From contig NZ_JXQQ01000061.1 in assembly GCF_000834655.1 (NCBI RefSeq), forward strand, positions 1 through 52,567: a DNA stretch of 52,567 bases. Reading direction: 5' to 3'. The translations under genes and the position numbers were made by a program. The notes below the pieces were generated by a model that made no database searches, was not told the origin of the DNA, and was given only the letters and a program-made list of their open reading frames with translations. Origin of the DNA: Variovorax paradoxus (GTDB lineage: Bacteria; Pseudomonadota; Gammaproteobacteria; Burkholderiales; Burkholderiaceae_C). Shown here piece after piece: positions 35,283-42,657 of this stretch (positions within the stretch are counted from its first letter, which is position 1; the number at the start of each line of letters is the position of its first letter).

Positions 35283-35298
35283 ATGGTACCGGTACCAT
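35283..35298. promoter_or_regulatory. perfect 16-bp LacI/GntR-type operator ATGGTACCGGTACCAT
   Basis: A fully symmetric palindrome 58 bases past the stop of the regulator gene. The next gene runs toward it, so it does not head an obvious transcript. Centre-to-centre distance to the divergent site is 1174 bases, a range in which LacI-family tetramers can loop DNA; it may be an auxiliary operator. Confidence 0.75.
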
Positions 35299-35390
35299 GA
35301 TTCGGCGCTACCGGGTATTTACCGAGCTGTGATGCAAAAGTTGTCGCAGTCCCGTGCCCTTCAGCGGGGCGAGGGGGCCGCGAAATGGAT

Positions 35391-37262
35391 TCAACGAATC
35401 ACGAATGCCACGTTGGCCAACACATAGCCGACGGGCATGAACACGCCGCCGCCCACGTATTGCAGTTCCAGCGCGTCCTGTTGTCCGCCGGAAATCGAAC
35501 CGGCCGTGCCCACGGTGGTCGAAGCACGACGGGTGCCGAGCTGGATGGCTGAACCCGATTTGCCAGCGGCCACCTTCAACCCGTCGGCGCTGCTCGCGAC
35601 CGCAGTCCAGGCACCGGCGTCGCTGGTCGGGTGCCAGGTCTGGCCGCTGTCGCTGGACTCGTAGAGCCGACCGCCGCTGGTGGCGGCCACGACGTAGCGG
35701 CCGTTGGCGGACGTGGCGATGCCTCGCCATGCTCGGGCGACGGCCTGCGCCTCCCAGGTGGTGCCCGAATCGGTGGAGACCCAGACGGCGCCCGTGTCCG
35801 CGGTGGCATAGAGGGTGCTGCCGTCCGCCGACGCCGCGGCCGACCACCAGAACTGGGCGCTTGCGCGCGCGGTCCAGCTCACGCCATAGTCGGTCGAGAC
35901 GTAGAGCTGGGCGCCATTGGTGCCCGCCACCAGGACCCGGCCATCGGCCGAAGAGGCCACGGCGCGCCAGGCGCGGTTTGAATCACGCGCCGTCCAGCTG
36001 GCGCCGCCGTCCGACGAGGTCCAGATCTGCCCGAGGTAGGTGGTCGCGACCAGGCGCGACCCGTCGGCGGAGCTGGCCACTGCGCTCCAGGCTCGGGACG
36101 ATCCGTCGTCGGACCACGTGGCGCCGCCGTCAGTCGAACGGAAAATCGCACCGCCGTTGGTTGAAGCGACCAGCGCAAGGCCATCGCTGGAAGAAGCGAC
36201 GCCGCTCCAGGTCTGGCCCGTGAGGCGCAGGACCCAGGTCGCACCGGAATCGCTCGAGGTGTACAGCTCGCCGCTGGCAGATGCCGCCACCAGCCGGGTG
36301 GCATCGGCCGACGAAGCCAGGCCACTCCAGCTATCGGTGAGCGCCACCGAGCGCCAGTCGAAGTCCGAGCCGCCGGGCAGGCCGCGTGCGTCGATGCGCT
36401 GCCCCGCGTTCTGCGCGATGGTCCAGCCGCCGCTGCCCACGCCCACCACCTTGATCCAGTCGCCCACCGCGGGCGTCGGCGGCAGCATGAGCGTCACGCC
36501 GGTGCTCGAGTTCGCCTGGTAGCCGGTGTTCGCCTCGGCCTGGAAAGTCGAGGCCGTGACGCTGACCCACCGCGTGTCGGCCGATGCGGCCGCGCACACG
36601 TAGGCCGTGGCGGTGACCTCGGCCGCTTCGAGCACGCCGTTGGCGTTCAGGTCCAGACCCGTCTGCACACGTTGTCCCCCGTAGGCGCAGGCGCCACCCG
36701 GTGCTTCGGCGGCGAATGCGAGCAGGCTGTCGCGGCCATCGGACCCCGCGACGCCCGTGGCACCCGGCGCACCGCCGCAGACGTAGGCCGAGCTGGTGAC
36801 TTCCGCGTCCTCGAGCACGTCGTTGCGGTTCAGGTCCTTGCCGGCCAGCACCTGCGAGCCACCTTGCGCGCAATGAGCGCCGGCGGGCTCGGCCCGCATG
36901 CGCACCAGCGTGCTGAGGCCATCCACTGCGGCGGTGGCATTGCAGATGTACTGGGTGGACGTGACTTCGCTGTCCACGAGCACGTGATTGCCGTCGGCGT
37001 CCAGGCCGGCCTCGACGCGCGCGCCGCCCAGGGTGCAGTTGCCGCCCAACGCCTCCGGCTTGACGCGCATCAGCACGGTGGATTGGCCGGACGCACCGGC
37101 GGGCGCAGGCGCGGCAGGCTGCTGCGCCGCTGGCAAGAAGAGGGCCGCGTTTCCCGAGCCGCCTCCACCTCCGCCGCAGGCGGACATTGCCAGGACGGCC
37201 ACAAGGCCTGCGGCCAGGCGGGCATTGCGAATGAAGCAGTAGGCAAGTCTGGAGGAAGGCAT
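35391..37262 (-). CDS. lipoprotein with DUF7151-like repeats and a BNR/sialidase-type beta propeller
   Basis: 623 residues. Signal and lipobox (GLVAVLAMSAC followed by GGGGGG) indicate a tethered lipoprotein. Residues about 65-220 hold three repeats of the form G..V..G.D.N.NGVL..AEVT...Y(V/I)C, each with paired cysteines and a calcium-loop-like D-x-N/D-x-(N/D)-x-V-L, resembling DUF7151. Residues about 290-590 hold seven to eight repeats of about 43 residues with W(S/R)AVASSADG..LVA....G.(I/L)(W/Y).S.D.GA(S/T)W, the Asp-box pattern of BNR propellers. The protein ends with a GGVFMPVGYVLANVAF strand. Function unknown; surface binding is plausible. Confidence 0.88.
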   Translation of the reverse strand: MPSSRLAYCFIRNARLAAGLVAVLAMSACGGGGGGSGNAALFLPAAQQPAAPAPAGASGQSTVLMRVKPEALGGNCTLGGARVEAGLDADGNHVLVDSEVTSTQYICNATAAVDGLSTLVRMRAEPAGAHCAQGGSQVLAGKDLNRNDVLEDAEVTSSAYVCGGAPGATGVAGSDGRDSLLAFAAEAPGGACAYGGQRVQTGLDLNANGVLEAAEVTATAYVCAAASADTRWVSVTASTFQAEANTGYQANSSTGVTLMLPPTPAVGDWIKVVGVGSGGWTIAQNAGQRIDARGLPGGSDFDWRSVALTDSWSGLASSADATRLVAASASGELYTSSDSGATWVLRLTGQTWSGVASSSDGLALVASTNGGAIFRSTDGGATWSDDGSSRAWSAVASSADGSRLVATTYLGQIWTSSDGGASWTARDSNRAWRAVASSADGRVLVAGTNGAQLYVSTDYGVSWTARASAQFWWSAAASADGSTLYATADTGAVWVSTDSGTTWEAQAVARAWRGIATSANGRYVVAATSGGRLYESSDSGQTWHPTSDAGAWTAVASSADGLKVAAGKSGSAIQLGTRRASTTVGTAGSISGGQQDALELQYVGGGVFMPVGYVLANVAFVIR

Positions 37263-37708
37263 GGGCGGACGCGATGAAAAAGACGAAGGCGCGCGACTTG
37301 GGCGGCGCCGGCGAGGCGGAACGCGGCGGCATTGTAAGAAATTGCTGCAGTTCAAGGCATCCCAGGTGAGCTGCATCGCCAGCGCGCCGGCGATGCAGCT
37401 CGGCGAACTTCGGCGCTCGCATTCGCTGGCAATTGCTGTGCGGCCTGACCTCGTTGGTGAACTCGGCCGTTGTCGGTGCGCGCAGCCAGCGGGTCGCCTG
37501 TGAAGACGGCCGTCCGGTCCAGCAGCCACGTGGCGTACGGACCCGAGAGGTCCCACAACATCTCGTCGACCGTGCGGGCAAGTGCGCCCGAAGACCGATA
37601 CCAAAGTCTCATGGACTCCCTGTACCGATCCGCGCAATAGTCGCGATACGACAAACCGCCTGCACAGTGCGCACGCGGTAGGGAGTCCAGCAGCAGGGGA
37701 GGGCGCGC
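37263..37708. other. 446-base divergent intergenic region with a 16-bp regulatory site
   Basis: Between the lipoprotein (leftward) and the six-PAS kinase (rightward). It contains the 16-bp GACCGATACCAAAGTC site about 100 bases before the kinase start. The rest is GC-rich with no credible gene on either strand and no clear terminator. Confidence 0.6.
37593..37608 (+). promoter_or_regulatory. 16-bp site GACCGATACCAAAGTC upstream of six-PAS kinase
   Basis: Identical, in the same orientation relative to the gene, to the site upstream of the FixJ-type regulator at 41447. It ends 100 bases before the kinase start. The core TACCAAAGT also occurs upstream of the histidine kinase at 11529. A LuxR/FixJ-family binding site is the likely meaning. 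Confidence 0.7.
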
Positions 37709-40690
37709 GTGACCCTGGAAAAAGATATCGCCGTCCTCGCCGATGCACTTTCGGGCATGGTCTGGGCGGCGGATGCCGACGGCAGCGTCCGGTTCGTCAA
37801 CCGGCATTGGCGCGACTACGCCGGCATCGAGAGCCCCGATGCGACGGACATGGGATGGGCGTCGGCGGTCCATCCCGACGAACTGCCGCGATTCCTCGAG
37901 CGCTGGCGCGGTGTGGTCGCGCTCGGCGAGGCCGCCGAGATCGACGTGCGCCTTCGCCGCCATGACGGGCAATACCGCCGGTTCCTGTTGTCGAGCTGCC
38001 CGGTGCGCGACGAGGGCGGACGCATATCGCGTTGGTACGGGATGGCCACCGAAACCGCGCAGGTCGACGCGGCGCCGCCCGCGGCACGGCCGGATCTGCG
38101 GTCGATCATCGAGAACATCCCGATGTCGGCGTGGTCCACCGATGCCGATGGGAACTGCGACTTCGTCAATCAACGCTGGCTCTCGTACACCGGCGCTTCG
38201 CTGGACGCGGCGTCGGGCTGGGGCTGGGAGGCGGTGATCCATCCCGACGACCTGCCCGGCCTTCGGACCGAGTGGCAAGCGTGCCTGGCAAGCGGCAAGT
38301 CGATGAATGCCGAGGCGCGCATGCGTCGCTTCGACGGCGTCTACCGATGGTTCCTGTTTCTGGGCAACCCCTTGCACGGCGAGGACGGACGCATCTCCAA
38401 ATGGTTCGGAACCAACGTCGACGTCGAGGACCGCCGGCAGGCCGAGGATGCGCTGCGCGCCAGCGAGCGAAATCTCGTCCGGATCATCAACACCATTCCG
38501 ACCACGGCGTGGTCCACGCGCCCCGACGGCTACTGCGACTTCCTGAGCGACCGCTGGCTCGACTACGCGGGCTTCACGGCGGAGCAGGCCATAGGCTGGA
38601 ACTGGAGCAGCGTGATCCATCCGGAGGATGCGCCAGGGCTTATCACGTACTGGCAAGGGTGCCTGGCTGCCGGCACGCCGGTTGACGTGGAGGCACGCAT
38701 GCGCCGCTTCGACGGCGTGTACCGCTGGTTCCTGTTTCGCGCCAACCCCTTTCGCGACGCCGCGGGCGAGATCGTCAAGTGGTACGGCACGAACGTGGAC
38801 ATCGAGGACCGCAAGAACGCGCAGGAAGCACTGCAGGCGAGTGAACGCGATCTCGACAGGATCATCAACACCATTCCGACCACGGCGTGGTCCACGCGCC
38901 CCGACGGCTACTGCGACTTCCTGAGCGACCGCTGGCTCGACTACGCGGGCTTCACGGCGGAGCAGGCCATAGGCTGGAACTGGAGCAGCGTGATCCATCC
39001 GGAGGATGCGCCAGGGCTGATCGCGTACTGGCAAGGATGCCTGGCTGCAGGCACGCCGGTCGACGTGGAGGCACGCATGCGCCGCTTCGACGGGGTGTAC
39101 CGCTGGTTCCTGTTTCGCGCCAATCCCTGGCACGACGCCGAGGGCCGCATCGTCAAGTGGTACGGCACCAACGTCGACATCGACGATCGGAAGAAGACCG
39201 ATGAGATCCTGCGGGCGAGCGAGCGCAACCTCAGCCTCATCATCAACACGATCCCGATGCTTGCCTGGGCCACCCGGCCCGACGGTTTCTGCGATTTCGT
39301 GAACCAGCGCTGGATCGAGTTCACCGGCATCTCGGCCATCCAGGCGCAAGGCTGGGACTGGAAAGCGGCCATTCATCCCGACGACGTGAAGGACCTGGTG
39401 GACCGCTGGCAGACCGCTCTCGCGACAGGGCAGCCCCTGGATTCCGAAGCACGCATGCGCCGATTCGACGGCGCCTACCGCTGGTTCCTGTTCCGCGGCA
39501 ATCCGCTCCATGACGACGCCGGCATCCTCGTGCGGTGGTACGGCACGAACGTGGACATCGAAGACCGCAAGCGCGCCGAGGAGCGGCTGCTTCGCAGCGA
39601 ACTGCTGCTGGCCGAGGGGCAGCGTGTCAGCCAGACCGGCAGCTTCTACTGGCGCGTCGAATCGGACACCATCCGGGGCTCCGACGAGCTCTACCGGATT
39701 CTCGGATTGCAGGTGGGCACCCCCATCTCCCTCGGCCGGGTGGCCGCGCTCGTGCATGCCGAAGACCTTCCGGCACTGAACGAGCTGATCGCGCAGGCCC
39801 TCGAGGGGAGCGAAAATCTCCTGCACGAGTTGCGGCTGAAACTGCCCGACGGCTGTCTCGTCTTCCTGCGCATCAATGCGTCGCGCAATCGCGACCGCGA
39901 GGGACGCCTGGAGTACATCGGCGCGATCCAGGACGTGACGGAGCGCAGGCGCTCCGAGCAGGCGCTGGCCGAAACGCGATCGGAGCTGGCCTACATGGCG
40001 AGGGTGGCGAGCATGGGCGCCCTGACGGCCTCGATCGCGCACGAGGTCAACCAGCCGCTCACCGGGATCATCGCCAACGGCAGCGCCTGCATGCGCATGC
40101 TCTGCGCCGATCCGCCCAACGTCGAAGGCGCCATCGAGACCGTGAGGCGGACGATCCGCGACAGCCATCGTGCGGCCGACGTCATCGTGCGTTTGCGTAC
40201 GCTCTTTGCCAGGCGGGACGCCGCGGCCGAGCCGGTGGATCTGAACGAAGCCACGCGCGAGGTGATCGCGCTGTCGGTGAGCGAACTGCAACGCAACCTG
40301 GTGACACTGCACACGGAATTCGACGAGTCGCTCGACCCGATCAGGGGCGACCGTATGCAACTGCAGCAGGTCATCCTGAACCTGCTGATGAACGCTTCAT
40401 CGGCCATGAGCACCATAGAGAGCCGCTCGCGCGTGCTGGTGATCCGGACCGACCGGGATGCAGACCGATGGGTTCGCTTCTCGATCCAGGACAACGGCGT
40501 AGGCATCGGCGCCGAACACATCGAGCGGCTGTTCGACCCGCTCTATACGACCAAGAGCAACGGGCTGGGCATCGGCCTGTCGGTCAGCCGCGCCATCGTC
40601 GAGAGTCACGGAGGCCGTCTTTGGGGGGCGCCGGGCGAGACCGACGGCGCGACGTTCTCGTTCGCCATTCCAGGCCACACGCAGGACTGA
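37709..40690 (+). CDS. soluble sensor histidine kinase with six PAS domains
   Basis: 993 residues, no membrane segment. Five PAS domains of the PAS_3 type follow one another with a period of about 126 residues (starts near 8, 131, 255, 381, 506). Each has W...(P)DG.(C)DF(V/L)...W.(D/S)Y.G and ends with KW(Y/F)GTNVDIEDR-like sequence. A sixth, more divergent PAS lies near 631-748 (TGSFYWRVESDTIRGSDELYRI in outline). Next come HisKA (MGALTASIAHEVNQPLTGII, acceptor His near 778) and an intact HATPase (NLLMNASSAM; DNGVGIG; GLGIGLSVS). PAS 3 and 4 are almost identical even in DNA. A GTG start was used. The 3' end overlaps the convergent FixJ-type regulator by 85 bases. Signal is unknown. Confidence 0.93.
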   Translation: MTLEKDIAVLADALSGMVWAADADGSVRFVNRHWRDYAGIESPDATDMGWASAVHPDELPRFLERWRGVVALGEAAEIDVRLRRHDGQYRRFLLSSCPVRDEGGRISRWYGMATETAQVDAAPPAARPDLRSIIENIPMSAWSTDADGNCDFVNQRWLSYTGASLDAASGWGWEAVIHPDDLPGLRTEWQACLASGKSMNAEARMRRFDGVYRWFLFLGNPLHGEDGRISKWFGTNVDVEDRRQAEDALRASERNLVRIINTIPTTAWSTRPDGYCDFLSDRWLDYAGFTAEQAIGWNWSSVIHPEDAPGLITYWQGCLAAGTPVDVEARMRRFDGVYRWFLFRANPFRDAAGEIVKWYGTNVDIEDRKNAQEALQASERDLDRIINTIPTTAWSTRPDGYCDFLSDRWLDYAGFTAEQAIGWNWSSVIHPEDAPGLIAYWQGCLAAGTPVDVEARMRRFDGVYRWFLFRANPWHDAEGRIVKWYGTNVDIDDRKKTDEILRASERNLSLIINTIPMLAWATRPDGFCDFVNQRWIEFTGISAIQAQGWDWKAAIHPDDVKDLVDRWQTALATGQPLDSEARMRRFDGAYRWFLFRGNPLHDDAGILVRWYGTNVDIEDRKRAEERLLRSELLLAEGQRVSQTGSFYWRVESDTIRGSDELYRILGLQVGTPISLGRVAALVHAEDLPALNELIAQALEGSENLLHELRLKLPDGCLVFLRINASRNRDREGRLEYIGAIQDVTERRRSEQALAETRSELAYMARVASMGALTASIAHEVNQPLTGIIANGSACMRMLCADPPNVEGAIETVRRTIRDSHRAADVIVRLRTLFARRDAAAEPVDLNEATREVIALSVSELQRNLVTLHTEFDESLDPIRGDRMQLQQVILNLLMNASSAMSTIESRSRVLVIRTDRDADRWVRFSIQDNGVGIGAEHIERLFDPLYTTKSNGLGIGLSVSRAIVESHGGRLWGAPGETDGATFSFAIPGHTQD
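38481..39018 (+). repeat. 160-bp perfect tandem duplication covering PAS 3 and PAS 4
   Basis: Bases 38481-38640 and 38859-39018 are identical over 160 positions, 378 bases apart (126 codons, in frame). Beyond that, identity stays high to about 38745/39123. Silent third positions are identical too, so the duplication is recent or kept alike by gene conversion. Confidence 0.9.
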
Positions 40691-41385
40691 GGTGCCGACG
40701 CGCCGAACGTCGGCGAGGTGCGGCTGGGCAGCCGCAGCTCCAGCTTCGCGGCCATGTTGACGAGGTTGGCCAGCGAGCCGGCCTTCATCTTGCGCATGAC
40801 GCTGCCGCGGTGCGCCTTCACGGTGATCTCGCTGATGTCGAGCTCGCCGGCGATCTGCTTGTTGAGCAGACCCGTGACGACCCAGCGCATGACCTCGGCT
40901 TCGCGGCGGCTGAGCGAGGCGTAGCTGTCCCGCAGTGTGCGCAACTGCCGCGCGTCGCCGAGCACCGCGTCGCTGCGTTCGATGGCCTGGCGGATCGCCT
41001 CGAGCAGCACCTCCTCGTCGAACGGCTTGGTCATAAACTCGAAGGCGCCCGCCTTCATGGCCCGCACCGTCATGGGAACGTCCCCGCAGCCGGTGAGAAA
41101 GATGATCGGCATGTCCATGCGTTCGCCCGCGATCTGTTTTTGCAGCAGCAGGCCGTTGAGATCCGGCAGGTTCACATCGAGCAGCAGGCAGCTGGGCTCC
41201 GCAGAACGGGGGCGGTCCAGAAAGTCCCGGGCCGACTCGAAGCACTCCACGGTCCAGCCCATGCAGCGGATCAGCGATTCCAGCGATTCCCTGACCGAGA
41301 TGTCGTCATCGACGACGAAGACATGCGGCGTCATCCGTTCCGGATGCGAAGGCATGGTGGCACTGACCGCGGTGTCTGTTTTCAT
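40606..41385 (-). CDS. FixJ-type response regulator 1
   Basis: 259 residues. Receiver: VFVVDDDISVRESLESLI, phosphoacceptor Asp in CLLLDVNLPDLNG, IIFLTGCGDVPMTVRAMKAG and Lys in EFMTKPFDEE. LuxR-type HTH: LSRREAEVMRWVV...LDISEITVKAHRGSVMRKM. The sequence MPLTVRAMKAGA-like and EITVKAH features place it with FixJ/StyR/TodT regulators. The ATG at MKTDTAV was preferred to one 17 codons earlier. After the HTH (NMAAKLELRLPS) it has about 38 extra residues that its sister regulator lacks, encoded antisense to the end of the six-PAS kinase. The identical 16-bp site upstream of both genes suggests they are partners. Confidence 0.92.
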   Translation of the reverse strand: MKTDTAVSATMPSHPERMTPHVFVVDDDISVRESLESLIRCMGWTVECFESARDFLDRPRSAEPSCLLLDVNLPDLNGLLLQKQIAGERMDMPIIFLTGCGDVPMTVRAMKAGAFEFMTKPFDEEVLLEAIRQAIERSDAVLGDARQLRTLRDSYASLSRREAEVMRWVVTGLLNKQIAGELDISEITVKAHRGSVMRKMKAGSLANLVNMAAKLELRLPSRTSPTFGASAPQSCVWPGMANENVAPSVSPGAPQRRPP

Positions 41386-41446
41386 GGCGTGGCCGCTCGA
41401 TGGACGAGCCTCGCAGGATGCCCGTCTGCAAACCAAAGGTAAACAG

Positions 41447-41462
41447 GACTTTGGTATCGGTC
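41447..41462 (-). promoter_or_regulatory. 16-bp site GACCGATACCAAAGTC upstream of FixJ-type regulator 1
   Basis: Identical to the site upstream of the six-PAS kinase and oriented the same way toward its gene, 61 bases before the start. It lies in the 79-base gap after regulator 2. On the same strand ACCAAAG is followed after 10 bases by CTTTGGT, giving a second inverted half site that the kinase upstream region lacks. Confidence 0.7.
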
Positions 41463-41464
41463 GG

Positions 41465-42103
41465 CTACGCCGAAGCGGGCGTTCCCAGCTTCGCGGCCAT
41501 GTTCACGAGTTCGGCCAACGATCCGGCATCCATCTTCTGCATCACGCGGCCGCGATGCGCCTTGACCGTGACCTCGCTGATGCCGAGCTGGCCCCCGACC
41601 TGCTTGTTCAGCAGTCCCGCAACCACCAGCGCCATCACTTCGCGCTCGCGCGTACTCAGCGAAGCGTGGCGGGCGCGCAGCGCGTGCATGCCTTGCTGCC
41701 TTGCGAACTCGACGCGGCTGCGTTCGATGGCCTGGCCGATGGCGGCGAGCAGGACTTCGTCGTCGAAGGGCTTGGTCAGGAATTCGACCGCGCCGGCCTT
41801 CATCGCCTGCACGGTCATGGGCACGGTGCCCAGCCCGGTCACGAAGACGATCGGCATGTCCGGGCGCTCGGCACCGAGGTGTTTCTGCAGGTCAAGGCCG
41901 CTGAGGTCGGGCAGGCCCACGTCCAGCACGAGGCAGCACGGCCGGGAAGGGCGCTCGCGCGCCAGGAAGGCGTGCGCCGAGTCGAAGCACTCGGGCTGCC
42001 AGCCGGCGTGCTGCACCAACGGCGCCAGCGATTCGCGCACCGAGATGTCGTCGTCGACGATGAATACCAGGGGCGGCTCTTCTGCCTGCGGGGTTGTCGG
42101 CAC
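41465..42103 (-). CDS. FixJ-type response regulator 2
   Basis: 212 residues, clearly paralogous to regulator 1: VFIVDDDISVRESLAPLV, Asp in CLVLDVGLPDLSG, IVFVTGLGTVPMTVQAMKAG, Lys in EFLTKPFDDE, and HTH LSTREREVMALVV...LGISEVTVKAHRGRVMQKM. The GTG start was chosen because TGAGG lies 6 bases upstream and the start follows the stop of the lone receiver gene by 8 bases; a TTG overlapping that stop is an alternative. It ends cleanly after NMAAKLGTPASA. Likely co-transcribed with the receiver gene. Its partner may be either of the two similar histidine kinases in this island. Confidence 0.9.
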   Translation of the reverse strand: MPTTPQAEEPPLVFIVDDDISVRESLAPLVQHAGWQPECFDSAHAFLARERPSRPCCLVLDVGLPDLSGLDLQKHLGAERPDMPIVFVTGLGTVPMTVQAMKAGAVEFLTKPFDDEVLLAAIGQAIERSRVEFARQQGMHALRARHASLSTREREVMALVVAGLLNKQVGGQLGISEVTVKAHRGRVMQKMDAGSLAELVNMAAKLGTPASA

Positions 42104-42111
42104 AGCGGGCC

Positions 42112-42510
42112 TCAATGCGCTTGCAAGGCGGTGTCGATCGCACCGAGCAGCGCGCTTTCGCTGAACGGCTTGAAGAGGCACTCGATGGCGCCTTGCGCAA
42201 GCATGCGCGAGCGCACGTCATGGTCGGCGTGCGCGGTGATGAAGACAATGGGCAGGTGCTTGCCGCGGCTTTGCAGCTCGCGCTGCAGTTCCGGGCCGGA
42301 CATGCCGGGCATGGCGATGTCCAGGATCAGGCAGCGGGTGTCGTCGATGAAGGCCGACGCGAGGAATTCGCGGGCCGAGGCGAAGGCTTCCACTGTGAAG
42401 CCGAACTCCCGAAGCAGGTCCGGCAGGGCCTCGCGCACGGACTCGTCGTCGTCCACGATGCACACGCGCACGGGCTGGCCTTGTCCATCTGTTCTTGCTG
42501 CGTTTGCCAT
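42112..42510 (-). CDS. single-domain response regulator (receiver only)
   Basis: 132 residues forming one receiver domain: VCIVDDDESVREALPDLL, phosphoacceptor Asp in CLILDIAMPGMSG, IVFITAHADHDVRSRMLAQG and Lys in ECLFKPFSES. No output domain follows; the stop comes 8 bases before the start of FixJ-type regulator 2. Such proteins act as phosphate sinks, relay intermediates or binding partners. It resembles the receivers of the two FixJ regulators and precedes them in the likely operon order. Two palindromes lie in the 147-base region upstream. Confidence 0.92.
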   Translation of the reverse strand: MANAARTDGQGQPVRVCIVDDDESVREALPDLLREFGFTVEAFASAREFLASAFIDDTRCLILDIAMPGMSGPELQRELQSRGKHLPIVFITAHADHDVRSRMLAQGAIECLFKPFSESALLGAIDTALQAH

Positions 42511-42546
42511 CCCGCCGTGTCCCCTTATCTGAAAGCCGCCGCGCTC

Positions 42547-42560
42547 GCCGGTCTACCGGC
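42547..42560. promoter_or_regulatory. palindrome GCCGGT-CT-ACCGGC upstream of lone receiver gene
   Basis: Perfect 6-base inverted repeat with a 2-base spacer, about 37 bases before the receiver start. GC-rich, so some chance of coincidence, but located in the only control region of the receiver-regulator unit. Confidence 0.35.
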
Positions 42561-42592
42561 AGCCCGCATCCGAAGTGGACCAATTGTGCATA

Positions 42593-42618
42593 GACGCAAC
42601 CGAAGTAGCAATTGCGTC
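42593..42618. promoter_or_regulatory. inverted repeat GACGCAA-N12-TTGCGTC upstream of lone receiver gene
   Basis: Perfect 7-base arms with a 12-base spacer, about 83 bases before the receiver start. CAATTG occurs once just before and once within it. The layout fits a dimeric regulator site on two helical turns. Confidence 0.4.
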
Positions 42619-42657
42619 ACACATGCGAGAGGCAGCGCCCGGACTCTCGCAAGAGAG

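Noticed and set aside
37352..40360. A 1002-codon open frame antisense to the six-PAS kinase
   Set aside because: Its apparent internal repeats are only the reverse complement of the PAS duplications; no recognisable domain.
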